Source of the DNA: Candidatus Saccharimonadota bacterium
GTDB lineage: Bacteria; Patescibacteriota; Saccharimonadia; Saccharimonadales; Saccharimonadaceae
Assembly (NCBI GenBank): GCA_028289185.1
Contig: JAQGGV010000031.1
Location: 1-5,430 of the forward strand
Length of the DNA: 5,430 nt
Direction of reading: 5' to 3'
Under the pieces are notes generated by a model. It was given only the letters and a program-made list of their open reading frames with translations, had not been told where the DNA came from and did no database searches. Positions within the stretch are counted from its first letter, which is position 1. Every line of letters begins with the position of its first letter. Below are positions 4,710 to 5,430 of the stretch, one piece after another. Both the position numbers and the translations under genes were made by a program.

Positions 4710-5430
4710 ATGAAGAAATCTTTGCTCGCAGTGCAACGTTGGTTTAGTAAACATCCATTTACCGACTGGATAGGCGTATTGTTGGCGCTTGGGCTATTTA
4801 CATCACTTGCATGGCCGACGCTTATTGGTGCCAGTGCATACTTTGACGAGGGCTATAGCGCTTATTTGGCTCGATTTAATCCGTTTTCAACGTCGTTTTA
4901 TACGGCTTTTGACGTTCATCCACCTCTATATTACATCGTGTTGCACTGCTGGCAGTTCTTTGTTGGCACTGGCGTGTCACAACTACGATTTTTGACAGTC
5001 ATTTTTGCCTGGACCGCGGTCCTATTTGCATTTTTGATTGTCCGCCGTTGGTTTGGACGCTACGCGGCGCAAGTTGCAATATTTATGATGGTTTTGTCCC
5101 CATTATTCATCCGTTATGGCACCGCGATGCGCATGTACACGATGATGCTTGCCGTCGCCTTTGCCGCAACGTATGTACTCCTCAATGCGGTCGGTAGTAA
5201 AAACAAGCGTTGGTGGCGTTGGTACACAGCACTCGTCGCAATAGGCATGTGGACGAACTATTTCATGGCATTTGTCTGGATTGCGCACGTCATTTGGTTG
5301 TACATGGAGCTCCGCAGGGACAAGCAACTCATCAAAAAGGCCAAAAAGGCATACCTATGGGCGGTCGTTTTCTACCTACCATGGCTCCCAGTACTGATTG
5401 TTCGTTACGCCGTTGTCCAGGCCTACGGAT
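4710..5430 (+). CDS. GT-C (PMT/ArnT-like) membrane glycosyltransferase, 5' part
   Basis: The reading frame stays open for 240 codons and leaves the window at the right edge. It encodes a multi-pass membrane protein with the signature of the GT-C fold, family 39/PMT_2: Asp46-Glu47 in the first outer loop (AYFDEGYSAY), the catalytic-acid position of such enzymes; VHPPLYY with His70-Pro71-Pro72; and the RYGTAMRMYTMML helix start at 135-147. Hydrophobic helices are visible near 20-40, 73-90, 95-111, 121-135, 142-160, 172-198 and 214-232. These enzymes transfer a sugar from a polyprenyl-phosphate donor to an outer protein, lipid or glycan; acceptor and sugar cannot be told here. The start is forced: an in-frame TAA, part of the TATAAT box at 4698-4700, lies three codons before ATG, and the next Met is residue 126. 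No Shine-Dalgarno site is present. A role in surface glycosylation fits the neighbouring envelope genes. Confidence 0.88.
   Translation, partial: MKKSLLAVQRWFSKHPFTDWIGVLLALGLFTSLAWPTLIGASAYFDEGYSAYLARFNPFSTSFYTAFDVHPPLYYIVLHCWQFFVGTGVSQLRFLTVIFAWTAVLFAFLIVRRWFGRYAAQVAIFMMVLSPLFIRYGTAMRMYTMMLAVAFAATYVLLNAVGSKNKRWWRWYTALVAIGMWTNYFMAFVWIAHVIWLYMELRRDKQLIKKAKKAYLWAVVFYLPWLPVLIVRYAVVQAYG

Noticed and set aside
4562..4995. Short plus-strand frames at 4562-4747 and 4789-4995
   Set aside because: Both lie out of frame over the 3' end of the DUF4367-like gene or over the glycosyltransferase, whose own frame carries clear family motifs.
1..5430. CRISPR array, insertion sequence or attachment site, including integration at the tRNA-Leu 3' end
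   Set aside because: I saw no spaced direct repeats, transposase or integrase motif, and no second copy of the tRNA 3' end in the window.

Overview
The window reads as a chromosomal segment with roughly balanced GC and densely packed genes. It most resembles the candidate phyla radiation, in particular Saccharibacteria (TM7). This is an inference from the ensemble: an unusual sortase with a long cytoplasmic tail, a PEGA-domain surface protein, a tail-anchor-like protein with a DUF4367-type C-terminus, a GT-C membrane glycosyltransferase, and genes that lack Shine-Dalgarno sites. TAA, TAG and TGA all end genes at sensible positions, so nothing suggests UGA recoding.

Layout from left to right. 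(1) Positions 3-269 (+) are the 3' end of a gene that enters from the left, possibly a ribokinase-fold or NAD(P)H-hydrate-dehydratase-like protein. (2) A minus-strand unit holds tRNA-Leu(CAA) (969-882) and, ten bases after its encoded CCA, a YihX-like HAD phosphatase (871-272). A good intrinsic terminator for this unit lies at 247-228, inside the coding sequence of the convergent gene. (3) A 65-bp divergent spacer holds two perfect inverted repeats that overlap the proposed sortase promoter. (4) A sortase is encoded at 1035-2141 (+). Its stop codon overlaps that of the convergent PEGA-domain protein (3598-2138, -). (5) A 101-bp divergent spacer separates the PEGA gene from a DUF4367-like membrane protein (3700-4668, +). 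(6) A GT-C glycosyltransferase begins at 4710 (+) and runs off the right edge.

From the sortase to the glycosyltransferase, the four genes look devoted to the cell envelope: each encodes a membrane protein with a predicted outward-facing domain, or a multi-pass enzyme that uses a lipid-linked sugar. They do not form one operon; each appears to have its own promoter. Two of them, PEGA and the glycosyltransferase, have an extended -10 box (TGnTATAMT) 8-9 bases before the ATG and no usable Shine-Dalgarno site. This predicts leaderless or nearly leaderless mRNAs. The other two have purine-rich Shine-Dalgarno sites. I see no mobile element, CRISPR array, defence system or clear novel multi-gene system. 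The most interesting points are the leaderless promoters, the embedded terminator, the tRNA-HAD unit, and the long tyrosine-rich or histidine-rich cytoplasmic tails.
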